A DNA stretch of 64,000 nucleotides from Catellatospora coxensis (GTDB taxonomy: Bacteria > Actinomycetota > Actinomycetes > Mycobacteriales > Micromonosporaceae). Under the pieces are notes generated by a model that searched no databases, was not told the DNA's origin, and was given only the letters and a program-made list of their open reading frames with translations. A program made the translations under genes and the position numbers. The DNA lies in assembly GCF_016862635.1 (NCBI RefSeq), contig NZ_BONI01000036.1, forward strand, positions 1 through 64,000, written 5' to 3'. Shown piece after piece: positions 1 through 8,991 of this stretch (the first letter of the stretch is position 1; every line of letters starts with the position of its first letter).

Positions 1-382
1 AGTGATCATGGTGAGCGTCGCGGCCTTGCTCCCCCGGCTGCCGGGTCAAGGTCTCCGGCACAGCCGAGCCGCGACGGACACTGCGCGGGCCGGTGCCGGC
101 GTTGCCCGTCCGGTAATCATGATCCGTTTTTGTGGACGCCGGGTGCTGCCATAGCGACGGCTATCGTCCACAAAAACGGATCATGGCGCGGAGTGCCAGC
201 GGCAGAACTCCCATAACGGACTCGCAAGGCAGACGCACCGCACATCGGGCCTCAGCACGACAAGAGCAGGTGCGCCGCGGACCCTGCCATACCTGACACC
301 AGCGGATGCGACTGCGCCGCCGCGGGCCTCAGGGGTTTCGCCTGCGAGCGACCGCGGACCATGTTCCGGGAGCGGGCCGAGG
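1..382. other. Intergenic region downstream of dapF
   Basis: I see no credible gene here; the reading frames that cross it are shadows of GC-rich sequence. Its one clear structure is the palindromic element at 118-185, described separately. The left edge of the window may cut a neighbouring transcription unit. Confidence 0.6.
118..185. repeat. Palindromic element A (21-bp arms, 26-nt core)
   Basis: Positions 118-138 are the exact reverse complement of 165-185 (arms containing GATCCGTTTTTGTGGACG). The 26-nt core holds a smaller hairpin, ATAGC-GACG-GCTAT. The layout of long perfect arms around a core with its own hairpin recurs at 11541-11598. It lies about 200 nt beyond the dapF stop, so it could terminate dapF transcription, but there is no T-run. 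Confidence 0.7.
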
Positions 383-1183
383 TCAGGGGCGCGGGACCAG
401 GGCGGCGGGGTCGAGTTCGCCGGTGAAGGTGAGGACGGCGGGGCCGGCCAGCCAGGAGGTACGGGCGTCGCGGGTCACTTCGAGGCGGCCGCCGGGGACG
501 TCGACGGTGACCGTGCCGGTGTCGCGGCCGCTGGTGTGCAGGGCGGCCACGCCGACGGCGGTCGCGCCGGTGCCGCAGGACATGGTCTCGCCGGAGCCGC
601 GCTCGTACACCCGCATGCGCCGGTGGTCCTCGCCCAGCTTGACCGAGAACTCGACGTTGACCCCGGCCGGGAACAGCACCGCGTCGGTCTCGGGCGCGCG
701 GGACAGGTCGACGGCCGCCGCGACGGAAGCGGGCACGTCGCAGACCAGGTGCGGGTTGCCCATGGAGATCGCCAGGCCGGGGTAGGTCACCCCGTCGATG
801 ACCGCGGTCGAGTCGCCGAGCAGCGCGGGCGGGGCCATGTCGACCCGGACCAGGTCGCCCTCGACGTACGCGGTGCGCAGGCCGCCCCGGGTGGACAGCG
901 GGATCTCGTCGCCGGCCAGGCCGGTGGTGTGCAGGTAGCGGGCGAAGACGCGGACGCCGTTGCCGCACATCTCCGACAGCGAGCCGTCGGAGTTCCAGTA
1001 GTCCATGAAGTAGACCGCAGCGGGGTCGGCCGAGGGCTGCACCCGCAGCACGCCGTCGCCGCCGATGCCGAAGCGCCGGTCGCACAGGGCCGCGACCAGG
1101 GCGGGCGTCAGCTCGACGGTGCCTTCGAGATCCTCGATGATCACGAAGTCGTTGCCGGTGCCGTGTCCCTTGGTGAACTTCAC
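383..1183 (-). CDS. dapF: Diaminopimelate epimerase
   Basis: DapF interconverts LL- and meso-diaminopimelate in the cytoplasm, the last step before lysine and the meso-DAP of peptidoglycan. The 266-residue product has the family length. The two catalytic cysteines lie in the expected contexts, C73 in EMCGNGVR and C203 in MSCGTGA, and GHGTGNDF opens the protein. I chose the GTG at 1181-1183 because the alignment to the family begins there and because it overlaps the miaA stop in a GTGA, which implies translational coupling to miaA. dapA and dapB lie elsewhere in this window. Confidence 0.95.
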   Translation of the reverse strand: MKFTKGHGTGNDFVIIEDLEGTVELTPALVAALCDRRFGIGGDGVLRVQPSADPAAVYFMDYWNSDGSLSEMCGNGVRVFARYLHTTGLAGDEIPLSTRGGLRTAYVEGDLVRVDMAPPALLGDSTAVIDGVTYPGLAISMGNPHLVCDVPASVAAAVDLSRAPETDAVLFPAGVNVEFSVKLGEDHRRMRVYERGSGETMSCGTGATAVGVAALHTSGRDTGTVTVDVPGGRLEVTRDARTSWLAGPAVLTFTGELDPAALVPRP

Positions 1184-2109
1184 GGCGTCTCCCTCACCAT
1201 CCGCAGCGCCTGCGCCACCAGGTCGGGGGCCGCGCCGTCGAGCCAGCGTACCGAGGGGTCGCGGCGCAGCCACGAGCGCTGGCGCCGGACGAAGCGGCGC
1301 GTCCCGGTGACGGTGTCGTCGTGGGCCTGCTGCTCGGTGCACCTACCGTCAAGGTACGCCAGGACCTGCTGGTAGCCGAGCGCCCGCGACGCGGTCAGGC
1401 TGCCCGCGAGGCCTGCCGGGAGCAGCCCGCGCACCTCGTCGACCAGCCCGTCGGCCCACATCTTGCCGACCCGCTGCTCGACGCGCACGTCGAGGTCGGC
1501 CCGGTCCACCGCGAGTTGCAGCACCGGGTACACCGGGACGGGGTCGGGCAGCGAGGCGGTGAACGGCTTTCCGGTGAGTTCGATCACCTCGAGCGCCCGT
1601 ACGATGCGGCGCCCGTTGCTTGAAAGGATCTTGTCAGCGGCGACCGGGTCGGCCGCGCGGAGTTGCTCGTGCAGCGGCCCGGGGCCGGCCTCGGCCAGCT
1701 CCGCCTCCAGCCGGGCGCGCACGTCGGGATCGGTGCCCGGGAACGAGAAGTCCTCCAGCACCGCCCGCTGGTAGAGGCCTGACCCGCCGACCAGCAGCGC
1801 GACCTTGCCCCGGCCCTGGATGTCGTCGATCGCCGCGCGGGCCAGCCGCTGGTACTCGGCGACGCTGGCGGGCTCGGTGACCGGCCAGATGTCGAGCAGG
1901 TGGTGCGGCACCCCCTCGCGCTCGGCGAGGGTGAGCTTGGCGGTGCCGATGTCCATTCCGCGGTAGAACTGCATGGAGTCGCAGTTGACTACCTCACCGT
2001 CGAGGGTGTGAGCTAGCGCGAGGGACAGCGCCGACTTTCCCGCCGCGGTCGGACCGACGACCGCGATCACCGTTGCGTCCGTTTTCACACCTGTCTCGTT
2101 CACCCGCAC
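1180..2109 (-). CDS. miaA: tRNA dimethylallyltransferase
   Basis: MiaA transfers a dimethylallyl group to N6 of A37 in tRNAs reading UNN codons; MiaB (at 13.4-14.9 kb) then methylthiolates the product. The P-loop GPTAAGKS sits at about residues 19-26, followed by the DSMQFYRGMDIGTAK region typical of the family. The start is uncertain. I prefer the GTG at 2107-2109 because a TACGGT hexamer (2116-2121) lies 6 nt upstream, as in the other leaderless genes here; GTGs at 2103 and 2088 are alternatives without a good ribosome binding site. The gene overlaps dapF by 4 nt and forms an operon with it. Confidence 0.92.
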   Translation of the reverse strand: MRVNETGVKTDATVIAVVGPTAAGKSALSLALAHTLDGEVVNCDSMQFYRGMDIGTAKLTLAEREGVPHHLLDIWPVTEPASVAEYQRLARAAIDDIQGRGKVALLVGGSGLYQRAVLEDFSFPGTDPDVRARLEAELAEAGPGPLHEQLRAADPVAADKILSSNGRRIVRALEVIELTGKPFTASLPDPVPVYPVLQLAVDRADLDVRVEQRVGKMWADGLVDEVRGLLPAGLAGSLTASRALGYQQVLAYLDGRCTEQQAHDDTVTGTRRFVRRQRSWLRRDPSVRWLDGAAPDLVAQALRMVRETP

Positions 2110-2342
2110 GGGACAACCGTAATCGGATCGTGCCCTGCGCAGCGGGGCGGAGCAGGTGCGGTGTCGGCGCAGACCCCGTAAGGTCACCTTGTCCTGGGCG
2201 CGCGCCGCGCGTCCAGCCGGACCTGTGACAATGCTGAAGGAGAGACGAACTACTCTCCCCGGTGTAACGGGTCAACTGCGCTGTGGCGGCGACCTCGCAC
2301 GAGTGGCGGGGTTCGGTCGGGAAGAACGAGGATGGGCACATC

Positions 2343-3551
2343 ATGAGCGACTGGGCATCGTATGGCCGGGTGGACGCGGACGGCACGGTCTGGGTGAAGT
2401 CGGCCGCGGGCGAGCGCGCCGTCGGATCATGGCAGGCCGGCACCCCGGAAGAGGGGCTGGCGCACTTCGTCCGCCGGTACGAGGATCTCGTCACCGAGGT
2501 CGACCTGATCGAGACCCGCCTCAAGTCCGGGGCCGCGGACGCCGCGCAGACCCTGACCACGGTCAAGCGGCTGCGCGCCGGCATGGACGAGGCGCACGTC
2601 GTCGGTGACATCGACGGCCTGTCGACCCGCCTGGACGGCCTGACCACCCTCGCCGAGGAGAAGGCCGGGGCGGCCAAGGCCGCTCGCGACGCCGCCCGGG
2701 TCGAGGCCGTGGCCCGCAAGACCGCGCTGGTCGAGGAGGCGGAGAAGCTCGCCGCCGAGTCCACCAGCTGGAAGGCGACCGGCGACCGGTTCAAGGAGAT
2801 CCTCGACGAGTGGAAGACCATTCGCGGGGTCGACAAGAAGACCGACGGTGACCTGTGGAAGCGGTTCTCGGTCGCCCGGGACAGCTTCACCCGCCGCCGC
2901 GGCGGCCACTTCGCGACGCTCGACGCCGCCCGCAAGCAGGCCCAGACCGCCAAGGACGACCTCGTCGCCGAGGCCGAGTCGCTCGCCGAGTCGACCGACT
3001 GGGCGGCCACCGCGGCCCGGCTCAAGGAGCTCATGGCCGACTGGAAGGCCGCGCCGCGCGCCTCCAAGGAGGCCGAGCAGAAGCTGTGGGACCGGTTCCG
3101 CGCCGCGCAGGACGCGTTCTTCACGCGCCGCAGCGAGGTCTTCTCGGCCCGCGACAACGAGCAGAAGGCCGCCCTGGTGCGCCGCCAGGAGCTGCTGACC
3201 CAGGCCGAGGCCCTCGACGTGGACGCCGACCCGAAGGCCGCGCAGAACGCGCTGCGCGAGATCCAGGGCCAGTGGCACGACACCGGCCGGGTCCCCCGCG
3301 AGAACGTGGCGGGCCTGGACCGCCGCCTGCGCGCGGTCGAGGACAAGGTCCGCGAGGCCATGGACGCCGCCTGGCGGCGTACCGAGCCGTCGGCGAACCC
3401 GCTGCTCAAGCAGATGCGCGAGCAGGTCGCCGAGGCCGAGGCGCGGCTGGAGCGGGCGCAGGCCGCCGGCGACGCCAAGCGCATCAAGGAGGCCGAGCAG
3501 GCCCTGGCCGGCAAGAAGAACTTCCTGGCCTTGGCGGAGAAGTCGAGCTGA
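2343..3551 (+). CDS. DUF349 domain-containing protein
   Basis: This cytoplasmic protein of 402 residues is almost entirely helical. An N-terminal segment containing VGSWQAGTPEEGLAHF is followed by three DUF349-type repeats at roughly residues 130-190, 207-265 and 280-342, each with a conserved W-K/R...LW.RF.-A pattern. The C-terminal 50 residues are a charged coiled coil. The function of DUF349 is not established. I chose ATG 2343 because GAGGA lies about 11 nt upstream and the family starts with MSDWASYGRVD. It diverges from miaA-dapF and its gene ends at a strong hairpin. Confidence 0.85.
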   Translation: MSDWASYGRVDADGTVWVKSAAGERAVGSWQAGTPEEGLAHFVRRYEDLVTEVDLIETRLKSGAADAAQTLTTVKRLRAGMDEAHVVGDIDGLSTRLDGLTTLAEEKAGAAKAARDAARVEAVARKTALVEEAEKLAAESTSWKATGDRFKEILDEWKTIRGVDKKTDGDLWKRFSVARDSFTRRRGGHFATLDAARKQAQTAKDDLVAEAESLAESTDWAATAARLKELMADWKAAPRASKEAEQKLWDRFRAAQDAFFTRRSEVFSARDNEQKAALVRRQELLTQAEALDVDADPKAAQNALREIQGQWHDTGRVPRENVAGLDRRLRAVEDKVREAMDAAWRRTEPSANPLLKQMREQVAEAEARLERAQAAGDAKRIKEAEQALAGKKNFLALAEKSS

Positions 3552-3566
3552 GCTGACAGCTGAACC

Positions 3567-3598
3567 AAGGGGGCGGTCGCGCGAGCGGCCGCCCCCTT
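3567..3598 (+). terminator. Hairpin terminator after the DUF349 gene
   Basis: The stem 3567-3580 pairs with 3585-3598 (AAGGGGGCGGTCGC against GCGGCCGCCCCCTT, one G-T mismatch) around a GCGA loop, 15 nt after the stop codon. There is no T-run, as is common in actinomycetes. Confidence 0.75.
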
Positions 3599-3695
3599 GC
3601 TGTGTACGCCATCGGCGGTGCACGATGTACCCCGGAGCCAGGGCAGGCACGCATTTCCCGATCACGCACGTCCGTTGTGGATGGAGCAATCCGAA

Positions 3696-5387
3696 ATGCG
3701 TTGGAAGACTCGCACGACCGCGTTCACCGCGGCCCTGGCCGCCGCGCTCGCCGCCGCGTCCACCGCCCTCGTGGCGATCACCTTCTCCGCCGGACCGGCC
3801 AGCGCCGACACCGGCACCGGCTACCTGCGCACCAGCGGCCGCAACATCGTCGACAGCACCGGCCGCACGGTGCGCCTGACCGGCATCAACTGGTTCGGCA
3901 TGGAGACCGACAACAAGACCTTCCACGGCCTGTGGGCCAACGCCCCCGCCACCTGGAAGGGCCAGCTCGACCGGATGGCCTCGCTGGGCTTCAACACCCT
4001 GCGCGTGCCGTACTCCGGGGACGCGCTCAAGGCCGGGGCGGTCGCCACGGGCATCAACGACTTCACCAACCCGGACCTGGTCGGCAACTCGCCGCTGCAG
4101 ATCCTCGACAAGGTGATCACCTACGCGGGCAGCAAGGGCATGCGGGTCATCCTGGACCGGCACCGGCCGACCGCGGCCGGGCAGACCCCGCTCTGGTACA
4201 CCGCGTCGGTCTCCGAGGCCAGCATGATCGCCGACTGGGTGATGCTGGCCCAGCGGTACGCCGGCAACCCGACGGTGATCGGGGCGGACCTGTTCAACGA
4301 GCCGCACGCCGAGGGCACCGACCCGAACGCGACCGGCGCCTGCTGGGGCTGCGACGTGCAGGCCCGCGACTGGCGGCTGGCCGCCGAGCGCATCGGCAAC
4401 GCGGTGCTGGCCGCCAACCCGAACTGGCTGATCTTCGTCGAGGGCGTGAGCTGCCTGTCCGGCGGCGTCGCCAACGAGTGGGACAACATCCCCGACGACC
4501 CGATGGCCTGCGACTGGTGGGGCGGCAACCTGTCCGCCGCGATCGACAAGCCGGTCCGGCTGAACGTCGCCAACCGGCTCGTCTACGCCCCGCACGACTA
4601 CGGCATCTCCGTGTACGACCGGCAGAAGTGGTTCAGCGACCCGAACTTCCCGAACAACCTGCCCGCGGTCTGGGACTTCTTCTGGGGCAAGCTCGCCAAG
4701 CAGAACGTGGCCCCGATCCTGGTCGGCGAGTTCGGCAGCACGCTGGCCAACCCGCTGGACACGCAGTGGCTGACCAAGCTGATGAGCTACATCGGCGAGA
4801 ACGGGCTGTCGTTCACGTACTGGTCGTGGAACCCGAACTCCGGCGACACCGGCGGCATCGCGCTGGACGACTGGTACTCGATCAACCAGACGAAGTACAA
4901 CATCCTCCAGCCGTACCTGAACCCGCCGTCGGGCGACCCGAACCCGACCACCCCGGGCCCCTCGGTCTCCCCCTCGCGCTCGGCCTCGCCGTCGCCCTCC
5001 CCGTCCCGGTCCACCTCGCCGTCGCCGTCGATCTCGCCGTCGGCCTCACCGTCCACGCCGCCGAGCCCCGGCACCGGGGCCTGCACCAAGGTCGTCGCGA
5101 TCACCAACTCGTGGCAGGGCGGGTATCAGGCCGAGGTGCGGGTGACCAACACGGGGACCAGCGCCGTCAACCCGTGGACGGTGACCTGGACCGTGCCGAG
5201 CGGGGTCGCGCTCACCAACGGCTGGAACGCGACGGTCACCCAGAGCGGCACCACGTTCACGGCCGCCGCGCCGAGCTGGAACACGTCGCTGGCCCCGAAC
5301 GCGACGGCGGTCATCGGCTTCACCGCTACCGGGCCGTCGTCGCCGGCCCCGAGCAACGTACGTCTCAACGGCGCGGCCTGCGCCTGA
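3696..5387 (+). CDS. Secreted GH5 cellulase (endoglucanase) with C-terminal CBM2
   Basis: This predicted extracellular beta-1,4-glucanase has 563 residues. Residues 1-37 form a signal peptide ending in ASA. The GH5 catalytic domain covers about 38-410, with the acid/base glutamate E202 in LFNEPH and the nucleophile E345 in ILVGEFGS. A Ser/Pro linker (about 411-459) leads to a family 2 cellulose-binding module (about 462-563) with conserved tryptophans. ATG 3696 has ATGGAG about 10 nt upstream; an in-frame ATG at 3681 is less likely. I saw no CebR-type operator (inverted GAGCGCTC) upstream, so control is unclear. It appears to be a single-gene unit. Confidence 0.93.
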   Translation: MRWKTRTTAFTAALAAALAAASTALVAITFSAGPASADTGTGYLRTSGRNIVDSTGRTVRLTGINWFGMETDNKTFHGLWANAPATWKGQLDRMASLGFNTLRVPYSGDALKAGAVATGINDFTNPDLVGNSPLQILDKVITYAGSKGMRVILDRHRPTAAGQTPLWYTASVSEASMIADWVMLAQRYAGNPTVIGADLFNEPHAEGTDPNATGACWGCDVQARDWRLAAERIGNAVLAANPNWLIFVEGVSCLSGGVANEWDNIPDDPMACDWWGGNLSAAIDKPVRLNVANRLVYAPHDYGISVYDRQKWFSDPNFPNNLPAVWDFFWGKLAKQNVAPILVGEFGSTLANPLDTQWLTKLMSYIGENGLSFTYWSWNPNSGDTGGIALDDWYSINQTKYNILQPYLNPPSGDPNPTTPGPSVSPSRSASPSPSPSRSTSPSPSISPSASPSTPPSPGTGACTKVVAITNSWQGGYQAEVRVTNTGTSAVNPWTVTWTVPSGVALTNGWNATVTQSGTTFTAAAPSWNTSLAPNATAVIGFTATGPSSPAPSNVRLNGAACA

Positions 5388-5442
5388 CCCCCGCCCCGGC
5401 GAGTCCATCCGTTTAGGACAATGGACGCGCCGGGAACATGGC

Positions 5443-5493
5443 ACCTGGCGCCCTGCATCGATCCACCGGCGATCGCCGGGATGGGCGCCAGGT
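5443..5493. terminator. Nested palindrome between convergent genes
   Basis: An 11-bp perfect inverted repeat (ACCTGGCGCCC at 5443-5453 and its complement at 5483-5493) encloses a perfect 14-bp palindrome CCGGCGATCGCCGG (5466-5479). It sits between the convergent cellulase and eboF-like genes and probably works as a bidirectional terminator. Confidence 0.65.
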
Positions 5494-5549
5494 CTCGCCG
5501 GCCCGACTGCGACCGCCGCACCGGGCCGGCGAGGTCCTCCCCCCGCAGG

Positions 5550-6938
5550 TCAGGTCAGGCCGGAGAGGTGGAGGAGGAGGGGTTTGACGTCGGTGGCGGC
5601 GAAGGCGTCGCGGTGGGCGGTGGGGTCGGAGCAGATCAGGAGGGGGCCGTCGGCGGCGTCGGTGGGCAGGCGGCCGTGGGAGCCGCGGACGGCGCGGGCG
5701 CCGGCGTCGAGGCCGACGACGTTCATCAGGTAGCGCATGCCGGCCTTCTTGCGCAGCAGGGCGGTGGCGGCGCGGCGTTTGGCGGCGGCCGGGGCGGCCG
5801 GGTCGAAGAACAGCTCGGCGGGGTCGTAGCCGGGCTTGCGGTGGATCTCGACCAGGCGGGCGAAGTCCGGAGCCTTGGCGTCGTCGAGCCAGTAGTAGTA
5901 CGTGAACCAGGCGTCGGGCTCGGCGACCAGGACCAGTTCCCCGGAGCGGGGGTGGTCGAGGCCGTACGCCGCCTTGCCGGGCTCGTCGAGCACCTGGGCC
6001 ACGCCGGGCAGGTTCGCGCAGATCTTGGCGACGACGGCCCGGTCGGCGGGGTCGGCCACGTAGACGTGCGCGACCTGGTGGTCCGCGACCGCGAAGGCGC
6101 GTGAGGTCCACGGGTCCAGGTATTCCATACCGGCCTGGGTGTGCACGCGCAGCAGGCCCTCGGCGCGCAGGGCCCGGTTGACGTTCACGGGCCGGCGCAC
6201 CGGCGTGATGCCGTACTCCGACAGCGCCACCACGGTCGCCCCCCGCGCTGCGGCGTCGTCGAGCAGCGGGGCGAGCACGCCGTCCAGCTCGTTGGCGGCG
6301 GCGGCGGCCTCGGGGCCGTACGGGCCGAAGCGCTGCAGGTCGTAGTCGAGGTGCGGCAGGTAGACCAGGGTCAGGTCCGGGGCGTGCGCGGCCATGACGT
6401 GCCGGGCGGCCCCAGCGATCCAGCGCGTCGAGGCGATGCCCGCACCCGGTCCCCAGAACTGGAACAGCGGGAACGTGCCGAGTTCCGCGGTGAGCGCGTC
6501 GTGCAGCTGCGGCGGGTCGGTGTAGCAGTCGGGCTCCTTGCGCCCGTCGGCGCGGTACACCGGCCGCGGCGTGACGGTCCAGTCCACGTCCGCGCCCATG
6601 GCATACCACCAGCAGATGTTGGCGACCGTGTAGCCGGGCCGGGCCTTGCGTGCCGCCTGCCACACCTTCTCGCCGCCGACCAGCGCGTGGTGCTGCCGCC
6701 ACAGCAGCACCTCGCCCAGGTCGCGGAAGTACCAGCCGTTGCCGACGATGCCGTGCTGGGCCGGCATGACCCCGGTGAGCAGCGTCGACTGCGCCGAGCA
6801 GGTCACCGCGGGCAGCACGGTGCCCAGCGGCGCGGAGAAGCCGGCGTCGGCGACGGCCCGCAGCCGGGGCATGTGCTCCAGCAGGCGGGAGGTCAGCCCG
6901 ACGACGTCGAGCACGACCAGCGGGGTCACGGTGTCCAC
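5550..6938 (-). CDS. Alkaline phosphatase/phosphodiesterase family protein, EboF-like
   Basis: This 462-residue protein is a member of the type I phosphodiesterase/nucleotide pyrophosphatase superfamily. An N-terminal metal aspartate (D11, VLDVVG) is followed by the nucleophile threonine T46 in LPAVTCSAQSTLLTG. Further metal-ligand contexts are LPHLDYDLQRFG and LSEYGI. A phosphodiesterase of this type is encoded in described ebo operons as EboF; its substrate is unknown. GTG 6936-6938 has AGGAGGT 6 nt upstream and overlaps the end of the EboE-like gene by 13 nt, so it is the last gene of the coupled operon. Confidence 0.85.
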   Translation of the reverse strand: MDTVTPLVVLDVVGLTSRLLEHMPRLRAVADAGFSAPLGTVLPAVTCSAQSTLLTGVMPAQHGIVGNGWYFRDLGEVLLWRQHHALVGGEKVWQAARKARPGYTVANICWWYAMGADVDWTVTPRPVYRADGRKEPDCYTDPPQLHDALTAELGTFPLFQFWGPGAGIASTRWIAGAARHVMAAHAPDLTLVYLPHLDYDLQRFGPYGPEAAAAANELDGVLAPLLDDAAARGATVVALSEYGITPVRRPVNVNRALRAEGLLRVHTQAGMEYLDPWTSRAFAVADHQVAHVYVADPADRAVVAKICANLPGVAQVLDEPGKAAYGLDHPRSGELVLVAEPDAWFTYYYWLDDAKAPDFARLVEIHRKPGYDPAELFFDPAAPAAAKRRAATALLRKKAGMRYLMNVVGLDAGARAVRGSHGRLPTDAADGPLLICSDPTAHRDAFAATDVKPLLLHLSGLT

Positions 6939-8143
6939 GGGCGGACCTCCTGCAGCTCCATCATTCCCAGCGGTGCGGTGGGGCCGCCCGGGGCCAGCCC
7001 GAGCGCGATCAGCTCGTCGCGGGCGAACGCCAGCTCGGCGGCGATGCCCGCGGCCAGCTGCGCCGGGGTCACCGGCCGCTGCGCGGGCGGCAGCACGTTC
7101 CAGGTGTACGTCTCGACGTCGACGTGGTCGCAGCCCGCGGTCGGCCCGCCGAACAGCTCCTTCAGCGCCACCCGCAGCTCGGGCAGGGTGCTGCCGAGCG
7201 GCGCGGCCGGTTCGGCGTGCAGCGGCACGTGGTAGTGCACCCGCCACGGCTGCGGGGTGCGGCGCGGGCGCGGCAGCAGCCGGTCCAGGGCCTCGCCGAG
7301 GTCGTCGGCGGCTTCGCCGCGCGAGCCGCGGGTCTGGTGCAGGAACCGCGGCTCGTCGTACCCGCGCAGCACGGCCTGCGCCGCGACCGGGTCGTCGGCG
7401 GTCAGCGCCGCGGACACCTGCACCTTGATCACCGGCAGCCCGGCGCGGGCCAGCCGGGACAGCGCCGCGGCGGGCTCCTCCCAGGCGCAGGCCAGGTGCG
7501 CGAGGTCGAGGCATACGCCCAGCCAGTCGCCGTCCATGCCGGACCACAGCCGGGCGGCCTGCTCGGTGGTCTCCACCACACAGCCGGGCTCGGGTTCGAA
7601 GCCGACCTGCACGGTGCGGCCGGTGCGCCCGGCGATGGCGGCCAGGCCGTCGGCCAGCTCCTCCAGCACCCGCCCGGCCGTCCCGGCGCGCTCGGTGTCC
7701 CACGGCTCGCGCCAGGCCAGCGGCAGCGTCGAGATGGAGCCGCGCACGGCGTCGTCGGGCAGCAGGTCGGCCAGCACCACGGCCAGGTCGAGCGTGTAGC
7801 GCAGGCGTTCCGGGGTGGTCCAGTCCGGGTGGTACACCGCGTGCTTGACGACCTCTGCCTGGAACGACTGGTACGGGAAACCGTTGAGGGTGACCACCTC
7901 CAGCCCCCGGGCGTCCAGTTCGCGTCGGAGCCTGCGGCGCAGGGGCGGCTCGGCGGCCAGCGCGGACGCCGCCGGGGCGGCCAGCCACAGGCCCAGCCCC
8001 AGCACGTCGGCGTCCAGCTCACGGCGGATGGCCGTGCCGTACGTGTCGAGCTGCGCCACGATGCCGTCGAGGTCCTCGGCCGGGTGCACGTTGGTGCAGT
8101 AGCTCAGGTGCACCGTCTGCCCGTCGGCGTGCGCCAGCCGCAT
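6926..8143 (-). CDS. EboE-like xylose-isomerase-type TIM barrel protein
   Basis: The product has 405 residues and belongs to the AP endonuclease 2/xylose isomerase-like TIM barrel superfamily. The opening VHLSYCTNVHPAEDL and the motif VTLNGFPYQ...FQ.EVVK...YHPDW are those of the family called EboE ('metabolite traffic protein'). Likely metal ligands include E183 in GFEPEPG and D213/H216 in CLDLAH. The biochemical reaction is not known. ATG 8143 overlaps the TatD-like gene stop as TGATG, a classic coupling arrangement. Confidence 0.87.
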   Translation of the reverse strand: MRLAHADGQTVHLSYCTNVHPAEDLDGIVAQLDTYGTAIRRELDADVLGLGLWLAAPAASALAAEPPLRRRLRRELDARGLEVVTLNGFPYQSFQAEVVKHAVYHPDWTTPERLRYTLDLAVVLADLLPDDAVRGSISTLPLAWREPWDTERAGTAGRVLEELADGLAAIAGRTGRTVQVGFEPEPGCVVETTEQAARLWSGMDGDWLGVCLDLAHLACAWEEPAAALSRLARAGLPVIKVQVSAALTADDPVAAQAVLRGYDEPRFLHQTRGSRGEAADDLGEALDRLLPRPRRTPQPWRVHYHVPLHAEPAAPLGSTLPELRVALKELFGGPTAGCDHVDVETYTWNVLPPAQRPVTPAQLAAGIAAELAFARDELIALGLAPGGPTAPLGMMELQEVRPWTP

Positions 8144-8991
8144 CAGGCGCCGCCCCGCTTGATCGAGTTCCCGGCGAAGTCGGCGGGCGCGTCGGCGTCC
8201 GACAGGTCGAGCCGTCCGGACGCGCCGTAGAACTCGACCGGGTTGCGCCACAGCACCCGGTCCACGTCGTCGTCGCTGAACCCGGCCGCGAGCATCGCCT
8301 CGCCGGTACGCCGGGTGAGCAGCGGGTCGGAGCGGCCCCAGTCGGCCGCCGAGTTGACGAGCATGCGCTCGGTGCCGTGACGGCGCAGCAGCTCCACCAT
8401 GCGCGGCGGGGACATCTTGGTGTCCGGGTAGATCGAGAAGCCGAGCCAGCAGCCGGTGTCGCGGACCAGCTCCACGGTCACCTCGTTGAGATGGTCGATG
8501 ACCACCCGGCCCGGGTCGATGCCGGACTCCTTCACCACGTCCAGGCTGCGCTGGGTGCCGCGGACCTTGTCCCGGTGCGGCGTGTGCACCAGCGCCGGCA
8601 GGTCGTACTCGACGGCCAGCGCGAGCTGCGCGGCGAAGGCGAGGTCCTCCAACGGGGTCATCGAGTCGTACCCGATCTCCCCGACCGCGACCACGGCGTC
8701 CTTGTCCAGGTAGCGCGGGACCAGTTCGAGCACCTCGCGGCAGCGCGGGTCGTTGGCCTCCTTCGGGTTCAGCGCGATGGTGGCGAAGTGCCGGATGCCG
8801 AACTGCCCCGCCCGGAACGGCTCCCAGCCGATCAGCGCGTCGAAGTAGTCGGCGAACGAGCCGGGGCTGGTGCGGGGCTGGCCCAGCCAGAACGACGGCT
8901 CCACCACGGCGCGCACCCCGGCGGCGGCCATCGCCTCGTAGTCGTCGGTGGTGCGTGAGGTCATGTGCACGTGCGGGTCGAAGATGCGCAT
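8143..8991 (-). CDS. TatD family hydrolase, EboB-like
   Basis: This 282-residue metal-dependent hydrolase has the amidohydrolase motif HxH (H7 and H9 in DPHVHMTSR). Other expected ligands are E105 in VGEIGYDS, H136/H139 in VHTPHR, H167 in IDHLNE and D217 in NSAADWG. TatD relatives are Mg-dependent hydrolases; the ebo-linked subfamily (EboB) has no assigned substrate. Both ends are coupled by one-base TGATG overlaps, upstream with the TIM-EboA gene and downstream with the EboE-like gene. Confidence 0.88.
   Translation of the reverse strand: MRIFDPHVHMTSRTTDDYEAMAAAGVRAVVEPSFWLGQPRTSPGSFADYFDALIGWEPFRAGQFGIRHFATIALNPKEANDPRCREVLELVPRYLDKDAVVAVGEIGYDSMTPLEDLAFAAQLALAVEYDLPALVHTPHRDKVRGTQRSLDVVKESGIDPGRVVIDHLNEVTVELVRDTGCWLGFSIYPDTKMSPPRMVELLRRHGTERMLVNSAADWGRSDPLLTRRTGEAMLAAGFSDDDVDRVLWRNPVEFYGASGRLDLSDADAPADFAGNSIKRGGA

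Noticed and set aside
1994-3568. 524-residue minus-strand frame opposite the DUF349 gene
   Set aside because: Ser/Arg-rich shadow. The plus-strand DUF349 gene has family motifs, a start signal and a terminator.
3600-3695. CebR operator before the cellulase
   Set aside because: No TGGGAGCGCTCCCA-like palindrome is present between the terminator and the start codon.
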